A stretch of DNA of 64,000 nt from Rhabdophis nuchalis. Lineage: Eukaryota > Chordata > Lepidosauria > Squamata > Natricidae. Location: contig CM077645.1 of NCBI GenBank assembly GCA_039707465.1, positions 163,980,003 to 164,044,002 on the forward strand. Direction: 5' to 3'. Below the pieces are notes generated by a model. The model did no database searches, was not told where the DNA came from, and saw nothing but the letters and a program-made list of their open reading frames with translations. The first letter of the stretch is position 1. Each line of letters opens with the position of its first letter. Position numbers and translations under genes: made by a program. This document shows positions 45,892 through 58,253 of the stretch, piece after piece.

Positions 45892-46544
45892 CCTTAAATG
45901 GATGAATAATCATATTTTCACTTATTGCATCAACTCTAATTTGGACCAATTGATAGAATATACTATTTTACTAAAGGCATCTAACATTTGCATCAACGCT
46001 AGAAAAGTAATGGGAGATTTAAAAATGAACAGAAGAATGTCATCTGCAAATAAAACCAGCTTATGTTCATCTGAACTATGTGCTATTCTATAAATTGCCC
46101 TATGTTGTCTAATAGCATAAGCCAAGTTCCTCTAAAACTAAGTAATGGCAAAGTAATAGAAAACAAACCATTCACATTTCTTTGGATATGGGAGACTCAT
46201 GTAACATCTTGCTACATTTTATGAATTCCAAGAGAAATCTAAATCTCTTTAATACAGCAAACTTATAATTTATATAGATTTGGACAAATACTTTTTCAGC
46301 ATCTAATGGCATATTGGTCATTATTTTTTTTAAATTTTATTGTAAACTAGTAACAGGGAAAAAAAACAGAAATAGGACATTGACAAGACAAAACTACATA
46401 GATATAACTGGGAGTGACTCACCCCCTATATGTATACAGTTACCAGGTAACATCATATATTATCTTACTACATTTCCAGTTATTCTAGTTATTTCTGTTT
46501 ATCTATATCTTACATTTATTAATTCTTTATAATTGTTACTGCTC

Positions 46545-46600
46545 CATATATTTATTTTATTTACTATTTACATATTTATTTTATTTACTATTTACATTTT
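46545..46600. repeat. Short tandem repeat
   Basis: The phrase TATTTATTTTATTTACTATT is repeated about twice (near 46548 and 46572), within the L1 3' UTR. Confidence 0.7.
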
Positions 46601-46803
46601 TACATTGTAAATTTTTCCCTATCGCTCATCCCATAATCTTTTTACCTCTATCCATTCATACCATTTCCCCCAACTTTGATAAATATTGTTTCCTGTCTGT
46701 CTTTAAGAATATATGTAAGTCTGTCGCATTCAACACACCAGAAGATTTTGTTGATAATTAGTTGGTCTGATGGTAGTTCTTTCCCTTTCCAAAACTGTGC
46801 GTA

Positions 46804-47968
46804 TCTCTGGAGGGCGCGGGATAGAGGATATTCCTCTATCCTAGTCCTATTAGACCTCTCAGCGGCTTTTGATACCATCGACCATGGTATCCTATTGCAC
46901 CGACTGGGGAGGTTGGGGCTGGGAGGCACCGTTCTGTGGTGGTTCTCATCCTACCTCTCTGGTCGGTCGCAATATGTGTTGGCAGGGGGGCAGAGGTCGG
47001 CCTCGAGGTCCCTCATATGTGGGGTTCCTCAGGGGTCGGTCCTCTCGCCCTTACTGTTCAACACATATATGAAGCCGCTGGGTGAGATCATCCGTGGTTT
47101 TGGGGTGGGATATCATCTGTACGCTGATGATACTCAGTTGTACATATCCACCCCAGACCACCCCAACGATGCCGTCGAGGTTATGTCCCGGTGTTTGGAG
47201 GCCGTACGGATCTGGATGGGTGGTAACAAACTCAAGCTCAACCCGTCCAAGACTGAGTGGCTGTGGCTTCCGGCGCCCCGGTTCAGCCAGATTATTCCAA
47301 CTCTGGCCATTGGGGGCGAAACACCGGCCCCCGTGGAGAGGGTGCGCAATTTGGGTGTCCTCCTGGATTCCCGGCTGTCTATGGAAGATCATGTGGCAGC
47401 CGTGGCCAGGGGGGCATTCCATCAGGTACGCCTGATGCGCCAATTGCGCCCCTTACTGGACCGGGGTGCCTTACGCACAGTCACTCAAGCACTCGTCACC
47501 TCTCGACTTGACTACTGTAATGCTCTCTACATGGGGCTCCCCTTGAGGTGCACCCGAAAGCTGCAGCTAGTCCAGAACGCAGCCGCGCGGGTGATTACGG
47601 GAGCGCCTAGACACTCCCACATAACACCTATCCTGCGCAAGCTGCACTGGCTCCCTGTGGTCTTTCGGGTGCGCTTCAAGGTTTTAACGACCATCTTTAA
47701 AGCGCTCCATGGCTCGGGGCCTAGTTATATGCGAGACCGCCTCCTGCCCCATACATCCCTCAGACCGATACGCTCCCACAGAGAGGGCCTCCTCAGGGTG
47801 CCATCGGCTGGACAATGCCGACTGGCGACACCCAGGGGAAGAGCCTTCTCTGTGGCGGGCCCTTCCCTTTGGAACGACCTACCCCCTGAACTCCGCACCA
47901 TCTCTGACCTCCGCCTCTTCCGCAAGTGTCTGAAGACACACCTATTCCATCTAGCCGGCCTAGCATAA
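46804..47968 (+). pseudogene. L2 ORF2 reverse transcriptase, C-terminal part
   Basis: Uninterrupted frame from the truncation point to TAA at 47966-47968 (about 388 L2 codons; the upstream part of the open frame is L1-derived). Motifs: LVLLDLSAAFDTIDHGIL (motif A Asp), CGVPQGSVLSPLLFNTYM, YADDTQLYIS, KLNPSKTEWLW, RLDYCNALYMGLPLRCT, LRKLHWLPVVFRVRFKVL, SLWNDLPPELR and KTHLFHLAGLA at the end. It is about 80% identical by eye to the copy at 10600-11748. It lacks the endonuclease and the N-terminal fingers, so it is inactive despite the open frame. Confidence 0.9.
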
Positions 47969-48158
47969 CCCCCATTACTGACTCTTAGATAGTTTTAAAT
48001 TTGGGTTTTTTAAATTCGGTTTTTAGCGCAGGGTCTATTAGAATAAGTTTTTTAAAATTTTATATGTTTTATATGTGTTTTAACATCCCTGTGCGCCGCC
48101 CTGGGTCCGTTTGGAGAAGGGCGGGGTATAAATTTAATAAAATAATAAAAAAAATAAA
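46804..48158 (+). mobile_element. L2-clade LINE, 5'-truncated, intact RT frame
   Basis: Starts at CTCTGGAGGGCGCGGG (equivalent to 10585 in the other copy) and ends at CGCCGCCCTGGGTCCG, then GAAGGGCGGGGTATAAATTTA with an A-rich tail. It is GC-rich compared with its surroundings and inserted in the opposite orientation inside the younger L1, between its TAARIV and YAQFWK codons. It is therefore the youngest layer of the nest. Confidence 0.9.
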
Positions 48159-48810
48159 ACTATTCTGGCTGCAGTGGTAATGTGTGTGAAAAGATACCAG
48201 TCTTTCTTCCTTATGCCTCCAGGGTTTATCCCCAATAAGTAAGCCTCTGGTTTTAGTTGAAAGGTGGTTCCTATAATCTCTGTAAGCCAATCTTTTATCT
48301 TACCCCAATATCTTTGGGCTTGTGGACATGTCCACCATTGATGATAGAATGTGCCCCTGGCTGACTCGCATTTCCAACATTGGTCATTATTTTTATTCAA
48401 CTCTCTAACTACACCTATGACTTTACAATCAACCTAATTAACCTAATATTATCAGCTGTTGCCTAGTTTAATAAACTCTGCTTGATAATTCATAGTAATG
48501 AATGGTAATGCTGTAATTTATTAGCTAGCACTGCTGTTAAGAGCTTTGTATCAACATAATCAATGAGATTAGATGATAATAAGCACATTGGGTATAATCT
48601 TTATCTGATTTCAGAATTGTAGTAATAGAAACCCAATTAAATGCTTCTGATAATATTCCCTTATCAAGTATTTCATCATGCAATTGACAAGTTTTGATAC
48701 CCCACAAAAATCTATAAATGTGTTATATCTTCTTCTAGAGAATCCATCCAAAACCACTGCACCTTCACTTGATCCATATCTGAACTCAAGCTTTCTTTCT
48801 CAGACTGAAT

Positions 48811-49496
48811 CCAATTTGTTCAGTTTTAGAAAGTTATGATGAACAGAGCCTTGACCCACTGTATATAATATTGTTCCAACATTTTTATTGAGTTGAAAAT
48901 AATTACAAAAAGGGCACAGGTTTTTGACATCCCTACATTGCAGAATCTCAAGAGAAAACAAGATATGCTGGTGGGCTGCAGTTTTTGCATTCTTCCTATA
49001 GATGGTAGAAATACTACAAGTATATTATTTGGTTGGAGTTGCCGTTTATTTAATTTAATTCCTTTCCTCCTAAGAGAGCACTGACCTTTTGGCATGATCA
49101 AAAGAGAGGACTATTTTAACGATACAAAAGGAAGAGTAAGGGATACCTAAGGAAGTCAGCTAATAGCAGCTTTCTCATCAAGGATTTTACACAATTTTCT
49201 GTTCTTCAAAACCCCTGTCCCAGGACTCTCCCTCTCCCCCTCGTCCTCCCTCCCTCTCTCCCTCCACCTCTCCTCCTCTCTCTCTCACGCTCTGTCTCTC
49301 TCTGTAGGCTTCCTTCTCCCTCACTCTCACTGAAAAGAGAGCATGATAGGGGATGCTTAAATTCCAAAGATATCCTTGAAAAAGATGCAATTATCAGCTT
49401 ACATTGAGAGATTTATTTTTATGAATCTTGAATAGTATCATTATATATCTTCAGGGTAATACCGAATTTTGAATGACATAACAGTATAAATTTTGC
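48811..49496. other. No gene recognised; CT-rich stretch
   Basis: A pyrimidine-rich low-complexity segment (CTCCC, CTCT repeats) covers about 49222-49325. The rest is unassigned. Confidence 0.4.
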
Positions 49497-49877
49497 TTCC
49501 TAGGCCCTGTTGAAATACTGGGGTGGCATGATAGCAGTGTTCCAATACCTAAGGGGCTGCCAAAAGTAAGAGGGCGGGGTGGGGATGATGTCAACTTATT
49601 TTCCAAACTCGCTGAAAGCAGGACAAGAAGCAATCGATGGAAACTAATAAAGGATAGGAGCAACCTAGAACTAAGGAGGTATTTCCTGACAGAACAATTA
49701 ATCGGTGGAACAACTTGCCTTCAGAACTTGTGGGTACTCCAAGTTGTGGAGGCTTTTAAGAAGAGATTGGACAACCATTTGTCTGAAATGGTATGGGGTT
49801 TCCTGCCTGAGCAGGGGTTTGGACTAGAAGACCCCCCCCCCAAAGTCCCTTCCAACTCTGTTATTCTGTTATTCTAA
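49497..49877 (+). mobile_element. CR1 LINE 3' fragment
   Basis: GGCATGATAGCAGTGTTCCAA is the start, matching GDMIAVFRY codons. GGACAACCATTTGTCTGAAAT and the 3' end GGTTTGGACTAGAAGACC, then a C-run, then CTTCCAACTCTGTTATTCTG complete it. There are several indels, including an extra GGGCGGGGTGGGGATGATG-like insertion near 49573. It is 5' truncated. Confidence 0.88.
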
Positions 49878-50934
49878 TATCATCTGCTCCAAAGATGTAC
49901 AGAGGTTATCTGGGGTTGTCTTAAACTTGTTCCAGATAAAATGTACCCACCCAGTATACACTCGTCTATGAGCACTCATGCCCTGAGAGATCAAGGGAGT
50001 TGAGCTTATAATATAGCTTTCTCAGTAGATACCCTCTCACTTTGGTCCTTTTGTCATTCATAAAGAGGTATCCTCATTAAGAAACCTTTAACTGACTTTT
50101 CTTTCATCCTTATCTTCTTGGATTTCTTAGGTGCATTCATCTTCTTAATATGATAGCTCTCTTCATTTTGCTTTTAAGATTATCTTGTGCTCCAACTCAG
50201 AGGTGTCATTGGTTTCCAATAAATGCTGCTCTGTGTGACCATAACAATAAATTGGCAGTGGTGTGGGTGGGGAGAGTGTGTGAGGGAGAGGGAGAGTACA
50301 TGCTAGAAAACGAATGTTAAATGAGCACATTTGTCATAAAGGCCCAATATAATATTTTATCATCTCACTGTAATTTGGTTTTCTCTGGATCAATAATATC
50401 TGCTCAAACTCCTTCCCCCTATTTTCAGCTCTAAGAATTGGCATGGTCATTTTAAAATTTTCATTGTACTTCTCTCTGCTGAAAGAAACCCTAATGGTTC
50501 TGGTTGTCGGAAGACATTGTAATTTTCATCCTACTTGATTCCTTTGGTTTTCTTAAGCTACAGCAGGATAAGAGATGAAAGAATTCTCTCTGTTTCACTT
50601 GCTGTGTTTTCTAAAAGTGAAACAACAACGTCTCCTCTTCCATGTGGTTTGTGAAGTTTTTCATCACTCCCGCTAACTACAATTTCAAATTACAGCAAGA
50701 TGTCATAACTTTTGATAGGTAGAAGTTCGATCCATGGTCAGATGTTGTTTTAAGAGGCTGCTGGAAAACGTTACTACAAAACTAAAAGTGTTAGCAAAAT
50801 GTTGCTAGAATTAATGCATATTATACAACTTTTTATTTATAAACTCTTTTTTCCTTGTCGTTTTTGCTTAAGGTGAGCATTTATTATTTTCATTAGAACA
50901 ATATAACCCAACAATTAACAAGGTAAATAGAGAG
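49878..50934. other. No gene recognised
   Basis: Nothing recognised beyond a short GAGAGGGAGAG run near 50280. Confidence 0.4.
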
Positions 50935-50936
50935 TG

Positions 50937-51605
50937 GTGTGGTGGTCTAGAGGTAAAAATGCTTGCCTGTCATGCAGAAATTTGAGAGTTCAATCCAAGG
51001 CAGCAACAGATGTTTCTCTATCATGATACAAAAATAAAATATCTGCTGCAAACCCCACTTAGGCATCAGGAAGGGCATACATCCCTTCGGCCGATTCGCT
51101 CCCACAGAGAGGGACTTCTCCGGGTGCCGTCCCCTAGGCAGTGCCAGCGGGCGACGCCCAGGGGAAGGGCCTTCTCTGTGACGGGCCCAACCCTCTGGAA
51201 TGACCTACCCCCCGAACTCAGAACTATCATGGACCTCCGCTCCTTCCGCCAAAAATTGAAGACGTATTTCTTCCATCTTGCTGACCTGGCCTAATCCACA
51301 CTATCAAGCTCGCTGACTGAATTTTAAATTGTTTTTAATTGGATTTTTAGGGGTAAGAGTTTTTAAGATTTTAGCACAGGGTTTGGTATTTAATTGTTTG
51401 TTAATATTTATTATTGCTATGTTTTATATTCTCTGTTTTAATCTCCTGTGCACCGCCCTAAGTCCCTTCGGGGAGAGTGGCGCGGTTTATAAATTTAATA
51501 AAATAAATAAATAAATCTGGCCAGTAAACGCTCAGCTCCATTCTACCCCAACTCCACTCTGAATAAAAGGATTACAAGAGTCATAAAAATTAAAAAAAAT
51601 AACAG
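50937..51605 (+). mobile_element. tRNA-derived SINE split by an L2 fragment
   Basis: The left part 50937-51079 has TGGTGGTCTAGAGGTAAAAA (box A area), GAGAGTTCAATCCAAGGC (box B), ATCTGCTGCAAACCCC and GGCATCAGGAAGGGCAT. The right part 51516-51605 resumes with GGCCAGTAAACGCTCAGCTC and GGATTACAAGAGTC. The order is continuous with the copy at 39782-40015. Confidence 0.75.
51076..51515 (+). mobile_element. L2 LINE 3' fragment
   Basis: Begins with CATACATCCC (shared with the SINE GGGCATAC junction), encodes LRPIRSHREGLLRVPS, GRAFSVTGPTLWNDLPPEL and KTYFFHLADLA to TAA at 51292-51294. It then carries the 3' end CACCGCCCTAAGTCCCTTCG and (AAAT)n. Only the last 70 or so codons of ORF2 are present. Confidence 0.88.
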
Positions 51606-53899
51606 GTAAATAGAGACTGGCTTTTTAAAGGCAGTGATTACAATGTCTTACATATCAGGTTGGAAACTTGTCTTAGGCACCAAGAATATCTGCAGGGCAG
51701 ACAAAACAGTCAAGATGCTAGCCACAATTGAAGCCCTATCTCTTGTTTTATATGCATGAAAGGCATATGACATGTGTTAAGGACTTTTTATTGTATAGTC
51801 AGATCTATCCTTGTTCATGTCCACCATGGACATCCCCCAGATCAGGTCATATTCCTCTCCATAGGGACAATCTTTCTGCTTTCCCATCTTTCTGAATTCA
51901 ATTAAAAACGCATCCAAGATTGATCCTCTTATTTTAACTATTTTTAGTTCTATTTAGAAATTGAGATGGGCTCATGACACATTTCTGATTTTATAGACCT
52001 CTCACAAAACCTCTTGCTAATCATGATTTAGTAGCAAGTGAGCATAAAGAGCTGTCGTTCAATCAATGTGTAGCTGCTGACCAGAATGTACTTCATCTCT
52101 TCCTCTTATCCAAAAAGTTAAACAGAATACATTGCTAGTATTTTGTTTTATTTCTGCACTGACTCTGGTAGCAAATATCTGTTGCCTTCTAACAATCTAA
52201 CGCTTATTAGTTCTGCATTTGGATCAGTTAATCATGATACTGCATCAAATTCAGGAATTCAGAGGAGCATAGACAACCAAGAGTTCCCCCTGTCAACCTC
52301 TGGAAGCTGTCTGGGCTGCCAATTTTTAACCCAAACATGAATTCACAGGGTTTTTTTTTTACAGAGGGATTTATTAAGATGAAAAAAAAAAATAGTGGCA
52401 CAAGAATTTTAGCAAGAGAACTAATGTTAGTTTAGATCCAAAATATCTCAGGGTACTTTAGGGTGAGAATGTCTTTTTTTCTAGAGCTTGACAATGCACC
52501 AGAGGAGAAGGAACTCTTTTCACTAAAAATGGGGGTGTCTGAAGCTGATAGTTTACCTAACAGTCTCGTAAATTTATTAATCTGAGGACCATTAATGCCC
52601 TCCAATAATAGCACAAACCATTTCTTCAGATTCAGATCAGTGATGTATATATTAAACAAGTCAAACCCCATTGGCTGCCTTGTAACAGCATTTCCACGTC
52701 CATGGATTCAAAGGTGTTAGCACAAAGTAGCTTTCAATTGCAGGACCCATTTTTGGCATCATCTGATCAGTAAATCTCATTGGACAAGGCTGTCTAGTTG
52801 GCACCTTTGTCTGAAATATCTCCTGGGGGAGAAATTTTGACTACAGAAGCTATGAAGCAGAGGAATGAGTTCCTCTATTCAGGCTTCCATCATGGTGACT
52901 TACAAGACACATTTATTTAAATAACAGTTCTGAAATCACCTGCATAACTAATGTCAGACCATAATGAACATTTCAAATTAAACCGTACCTTCCATTTGGA
53001 AGCGTTGGCTGATTTGTAGTCCTGTGCAAAATAAATGCCATTAAAACAAAATTAACTTGTGTTGAATTTATCACAGGACTTTCTAGGTGATGCTAATACA
53101 AATCCCCAACAATTTACCCATCTTGCATTTATAACATGCTGGTATTGTTGTACAATGGCAAACACAGAGTCTTTAAGGAGCACAATTATCCCAGCAGCTG
53201 GGCTATGTCAGATGAGCTCCTTATGAATCTGCATGCTTTTGAGTTATATTATCGGTGTATGCATATATAACATTTTGCTAGTCTCATATGCTCACAGGTA
53301 CTCAAACTTTCTCCATGCATCTGTCTCTAATTTAACAGCCATAGAGTTAAATCACAAATCTTCAAAGGGAACAAATCCTAATTAAGCAGAGAGGCACAAC
53401 AGGAAATGCCGTTTCAGTCAATTATCATATGGCCTGGATAAAGTGATCAGGCAGGAAGCCAAAGGCAGCACTGTAATACCTCCTGAGGCTCAGAACCTTT
53501 AATTGCGATTAAGATGCTTCAACTAATATTTTTAAGCCATTCCATTATTTGAACTAGTATAGAATGAAGAAGATCTTCCCATTGGCTTACTTTCAGGATC
53601 ATTTAGACTGTTGGGCATTAGAAACAGTAATTTCTTCTACTTTATGGAATTCCAGTCCATGATACAGATATTTGGATTCCTGAATTGGGTTACTCAATTA
53701 ATTTCAAATAAACTTTTTTTCCATTACTGTACTTGTTTATGGATATTCAGCTATTTTCTTTTTATGGCTTTGAGAATGGCTCTATATAGGTTCAGGGATC
53801 TTCCAGTTCTGGGGAATTATTATAGTAACTCTTGATGTAGTAGCACTCCTCCAAATAGAGTTGGATTTTGCACAAGTTCATCTTATGAACCAATTATGC
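51606..53899. other. No gene recognised; candidate conserved non-coding stretch
   Basis: A 79-codon minus-strand frame at 52432-52671 has no family I know. The segment 52985-53540 shows even composition and several homeodomain-type cores (CAATTATCA, TCCTAATTAAG). I treat it as a possible non-coding regulatory element only. Confidence 0.3.
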
Positions 53900-54420
53900 A
53901 ATTCCTAGATTGTGAAGACCTGCTCATGGTTGCTCACATTTTGATCAATTCCTGACTGAAGTATTGCAATGTATTATATCTGCCCACCCAGAAATATCTA
54001 CTGGTCTAGAATATGATGGTACATACAGTTTTGGGCATCCCACAGTTTGATTTGATTTGATTTAATTAATTTATTTGATTTATAAACTGCAACCTATCTC
54101 CCCGAAGGGACTCAGGGCGGTGCACAGGAAGTTAAAAACAAGTATAAAAATAAATAAATAAATAAACACACCATACAAAATACACCACAGTAAAAACTGA
54201 TTAAATTTAGGAAGCCCTGTGCTAAAAATTTAATACAAATCCCACTAATTAAAAACCTCAACCAATTTAGAACACAGTTTGCCTATGATACACTTTTTGT
54301 GTTAATTGCATTAGCTCCCAGTTTCTTTCTGGGTGCAATTCAAGTTGCTGTTTTTCACCTTTAAACTCTCTAATGCCTGAAACAATGTTATCTGTGGAAT
54401 TGACTATCCTTGGGGACATT
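53900..54420 (+). pseudogene. Old L2 LINE RT fragment, split by an L2 tail
   Basis: HLLIVAHILINS then LKYCNVLYLPT (53925-53985) resemble LVTSRLDYCNALYMGLP. After the 54049-54260 insertion, the frame with LPVSFWVQFKLLFFTFK-type codons (54310-54365) matches LHWLPVSFRVQFKVLTLTFK. It is decayed. Confidence 0.65.
54049..54260 (-). mobile_element. L2 LINE 3'-end insertion
   Basis: The plus strand reads AATTTATTTGATTTATAAAC then CTCCCCGAAGGGACTCAGGG and CGGTGCACAGGAAG, the complement of the L2 3' terminus. It continues to AGCCCTGTGCTAAAAATTTAA. It is a short 5'-truncated copy in reverse orientation. Confidence 0.8.
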
Positions 54421-54493
54421 TTCCCCAGTATTAAAACCACCATGCAAACTGGGAAGATTCAATGCTGACAGGATTTTAATTGTCTCACAAAGC

Positions 54494-54690
54494 AATGGCT
54501 CATCTGCCCATGGAAGTGGTACCTTTCTATCTACTCGCATAGAACATGCTTTCAAACTGCTTGGCGGGCAGAAGCTGAGGCAAGTGATGGGAGTTCACCC
54601 TGCCATGTAGCACAGAGACTCAAACTACCAGAGGGAAGACCATCTCCAGCATCATAAAGCCACTGAGCCACTACCCCTCTTAAGTAATTT
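54494..54690 (-). mobile_element. Sauria-type SINE, truncated
   Basis: Minus strand: GTGGCTCAGTGGCTTTATGA (box A), GTAGTTTGAGTCTCTGTGC (box B), CTCCCATCACTTGCCTCAGC, TTTGAAAGCATG and AAAGGTACCACTTCC. It matches the family order, and the 3' tail is missing. Confidence 0.75.
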
Positions 54691-56619
54691 CTATTTGAAA
54701 TTAATAAAGCTTTGTATACATTAGAGCAAAAACGTTCAATTCTTTTTTTCTCACAGTCTTACCGTTCACAGGATAGAAGATAGGTCTTTCCTCTGAGAAA
54801 GTGGTAGTGTGGAGCTGTAAATTATTTACAGAGCAATTGCTTAATTCCCTTTAAGTCTGAAAATCAACTTGTATGCCCTCCTGTGTTTCCAACCATGTGG
54901 AGACTTTTTACTGTGTTGGTAATATATATTGCATATCTTCCCCTCAACATAGGAGAGAAATTTAACAATGCCATTAAAGATTCTTTTTCACTCAACCAGC
55001 AATTCTGTATCAATATTCTTCTGGGCAGTATTTTAATGTAGAAGAAGAACGTCAAAGTATCATAGCTGTTTCTCCAACTGATCTTCCATCTCTGCAATCC
55101 TATATTCATTTACACTGCAAATCCCACTGAATTCAAATTGGCTTCTTTTTGAACTGGAGAAGATGGGATAATATGTATTTATAAGAGACTTCAGAATTAA
55201 TTCTATCGTACTGTTAGTACTGAACCATTTTAGGATTATGACATTATGAGCTTAGAAGAATGAACAGATGACGAGGTTGTGGAACCAATGCAAAAGCAAA
55301 ATAGAACAATATGTTCAGAAACGGGGACAGTACACTCTTTCTACTCCCTTCCAACTTCTAAGAAATTAGAGGGAGTGAAATTGCAAGAGGTGGAAGCATC
55401 TGAGGCAAAGCTGTTGCAGATGACCAACTCCTATGAGGTTTCAGGTCTGGATTTCTAACGAAATGGCCTAAATGTGGAAATTAAACCACTAACTTTTGAC
55501 TTTTGTGTTGCCAAAAGCCACAGATTTTTGTTTAATCACAGATCTGACTTTGCCATCTTGTAACCAGATCTGTTCCCTGTGACTTTGCTTTGTTCCTGAA
55601 TCTTCGGTACATGAATTCATGTTGCTTACCCAGCTTTGTTTGGCTGATCTTTGAATCTCCTTGGTTCCTAGGTGACTTATTGCTGCACCTGACAATAAGC
55701 AGCAGAGTGTTATTTTCTAGGAAGTAATATATTGCTGTTGTCTCCTATGCATTCTGAGTTGTATTGGACCACTGGGGAAGAAGGGAATATTGGAGCTCTG
55801 CAATTTTGTTCTTCTGTTATTTCCCCATTTTGGCAAAAAAAGAACTTTCTAGCAGATCCACGTTCAAATTCTCCAGTTCTGCTAATGATTCTTGTTTAAA
55901 ACTTTCATGTAGCCTATTTAAAAGAGTCACTTTTATTGTTTCCTAACTATTTGGCAGATGTACTCCCTATCACCCCATCTGTCCCTTCCCAGCTGGTCAT
56001 TTCTAGCCATTCAAGAAAAAAAAATATAGTTTTGGAAATGAACATTCTATGCCAAAATCTTCAATAATGATCCTTGTCCCATCTGCCCTGTCCGTGTTCC
56101 CATATTCACCAGATGCCTAACCCTACTGTGAGCCTGGCCACTGAACAGGGTGTAATAACTACTCAGAATGTTAATAGACACCAAGTTGTTTCTTTAAAAA
56201 AAATATGATGACATGGTGCAGCTTTATCTCAAGGGAAGTTCTACAAGATGGGAAATAAAATAATGGGTTAAACAAGGACTTGCGTTATAACATGCATATG
56301 GCATAATCTTTTGAGTTCCAAGATTATGTCTCAGAAGTAATTCTTACTCCTTAATAATCCTACTGAGTTTTATCCAAAATTGAATTTGGAGCTTCCTATT
56401 AGAGGAACAGAAGAAAGCATGAAAACGTGTTAAGTTTATTAAAAAAATAGTTTGTTTACATTACTAAATTCAACAGAAAAAGAAAGAACAAAAAGAAAGA
56501 AATAGAGAAGAAAGGGGGGAAGGACATCTCATACATACAGAGAGACTCTGTGTGCTTGCACACATTTTAGTCTAACTCAGTATAACCAACTAACTTTCTT
56601 TTCAGTCTTCTGAAGCTAT
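54691..56619. other. No gene recognised
   Basis: About 1.9 kb with no recognised gene or repeat. Confidence 0.4.
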
Positions 56620-57215
56620 CTGCAGTTGCACCCATGCAGGGGATTTTGGGAGTCTCAAAATATTCCCATGTAACACCTCTCCTGCGCGAGCTGCACTGGC
56701 TGCCGGTAGCCTTCCGAGTGCGTTTCAAGGTTTTAGTGACCATCTTTAAAGCGCTCCATGGCAGTGGGCCTGGCTACTTGCAGGACCGCCTTCTACCGCA
56801 TACCTCCACTCGACCTGTCCGCTCCCACAGGGAGGGCCTCCTTAGGGTGCCGTCCGCTGGACAAATGCCGGCTGACGACGCCCAGGGGAAGAGCCTTCTC
56901 TGTGGCAGGCCCCGCCCTTTGGAATGACCTCCCCCCAGACCTCCGGACTATCACCGACCTTCGCCTCTTCTGGCGGACTTTAAAAACCTATTTTTTCCAT
57001 ATGGCCAGCTTGGCATAGCTGCTACAACCATTTTAATTGATTTGGGGTTTTAAATTGATTATCTCTTTTAGCACAGGTTAAATGGTTTAATAGTTGTTTT
57101 AAATTTTGTAGATTTTGTACTTTTGCATTGTTGGTTTTTAAGTTCCTGTGTGCCGCCCTGAGTCCCTCTTTTGGGAGATAGGGCGGGATAGAAATCTAAT
57201 AAATAATAATAACAA
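56620..57215 (+). mobile_element. L2 LINE 3' fragment
   Basis: Encodes HVTPLLRELHWLPVAFRVRF and KVLVTIFKALHGSGPGYLQD, a one-base shift after SAGQ, then GRAFSVAGPALWNDLPPDLR to KTYFFHMASLA (stop at 57016-57018). The 3' end is GCCGCCCTGAGTCCCTC, GGCGGGATAGAAATC and (AATAA)n. The shift between the two frames (near 56865) makes it a pseudogene. Confidence 0.88.
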
Positions 57216-58252
57216 TAAAGTATAACTGCAGAGGATTAAATCCTCCTGTTGAGGATTAAAACCTTGGGATTTTGCAATTATTATTTTTATTTTATTTATT
57301 ATTTTATGTATATCTTGCCTTTATTATTATTATTTTACAAACAATTTAAGGTGATGAACATATCTTATGCTCCTTTTCCCTCCTATTTCCTCCACAACAA
57401 CTCTGTGAGGTGAATTGGGCTGAGAGAGAGCTGCAAAGTCACTCAAGTTGGTTTTTATTTATTTCTTCTTAGATTTCTTCCTAGATCTTTCATAATATAA
57501 TTGAATTCTTATTCTCTTTCACAGAGTTGATCTAGCCTTCTTTACCAACTAACTGAGCAGCTAGGTTTAGATGGTGAGCCTGAAAAAAAATACAAATAAC
57601 TTTTTATAGGGAATATCCATAACAACAGCAGTACCATTTAATCAGGTTTGTCAGTAAAATGCTTTTACAATTTTTCATTCTAAGTCTATATTACATCTGA
57701 TTCAGCAAGCAAATCAGATCCTGCATACTCGACCATAATAATGGTCTAAAAGAGATTACCAATTTTTTTTTGCTGTAACATATAAATTGTATAAATGTCC
57801 AGAATGTAGTATATGCATCTGTGATTCTACCTTTTAAGGTTTATGCTTTTAATAAACTAATTTTAGTTTATTGTAACTTTGCTGTGTATTAACATTTATT
57901 ACATTGGACATTGCTTCAAAATGACTGCATAATAAATTATATAAAATACAACAAATGAACAAAAAAAAGTTGTTTCACCATTTTCCAGTAACTTTGCTAG
58001 ACAAATGAATCTTAGAAAAGGGATACAGTGCTCAGGCAAACTGCTGGCTATATCTTTGACATCCAGCCATTAGCTTGAGTATCTCCAGCATTTCTGGGAA
58101 TTAGAAGATATTTCCAAGTAAGCATCCAAATGACTGGACATAATCCAAGCTAATGCATATATCTTTTCTTTAAAGAATGCTAAAATCTTAGAAAGTCCTA
58201 ATGATTGGCAAGTTATTAGAACTATTAAACTCACAACTCATACTCACAACTC
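57216..58252. other. No gene recognised
   Basis: (TTAT)n-like AT-rich patches near 57277-57335. No gene. Confidence 0.4.
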
Positions 58253-58253
58253 A

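Larger units (their letters stand above)
46329..48378 (-). mobile_element. Younger, 5'-truncated L1 inserted in the old L1
   Basis: The minus strand starts with QCWKCESARGTFYHQWWTCP (48134-48378), the Cys-rich C-terminal region of L1 ORF2. It is interrupted by an L2, then resumes with YAQFWKGKELPSD near 46790 and a 3' UTR ending in a poly-A (plus-strand T run at 46325-46331). ATTGGTCATTATTTTT is duplicated exactly at 46313-46328 and 48379-48394, a 16-bp target duplication of normal L1 size. Confidence 0.82.
45920..48810 (-). pseudogene. Old L1 ORF2 reverse transcriptase, split by a younger L1
   Basis: On the minus strand the 5' piece (48395-48810) reads DKDYTQCAYYHLISL, aligning with the L1 phrase DKDLTDxxNYRPISL, preceded by a GFSRRRYNTF-like block. 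The 3' piece (45922-46125) reads HKLVLFADDILLF and YSINWSKLELM, the L1 FADD motif region. A younger L1 and an L2 lie between. Both pieces have stops and shifts. Confidence 0.75.

Noticed and set aside
52432..52671. Minus frame with DLFNIYITDLNLKKWFVLL, resembling an RT phrase
   Set aside because: Only a short LFNIYI-type match with no catalytic motif around it. Left unassigned.
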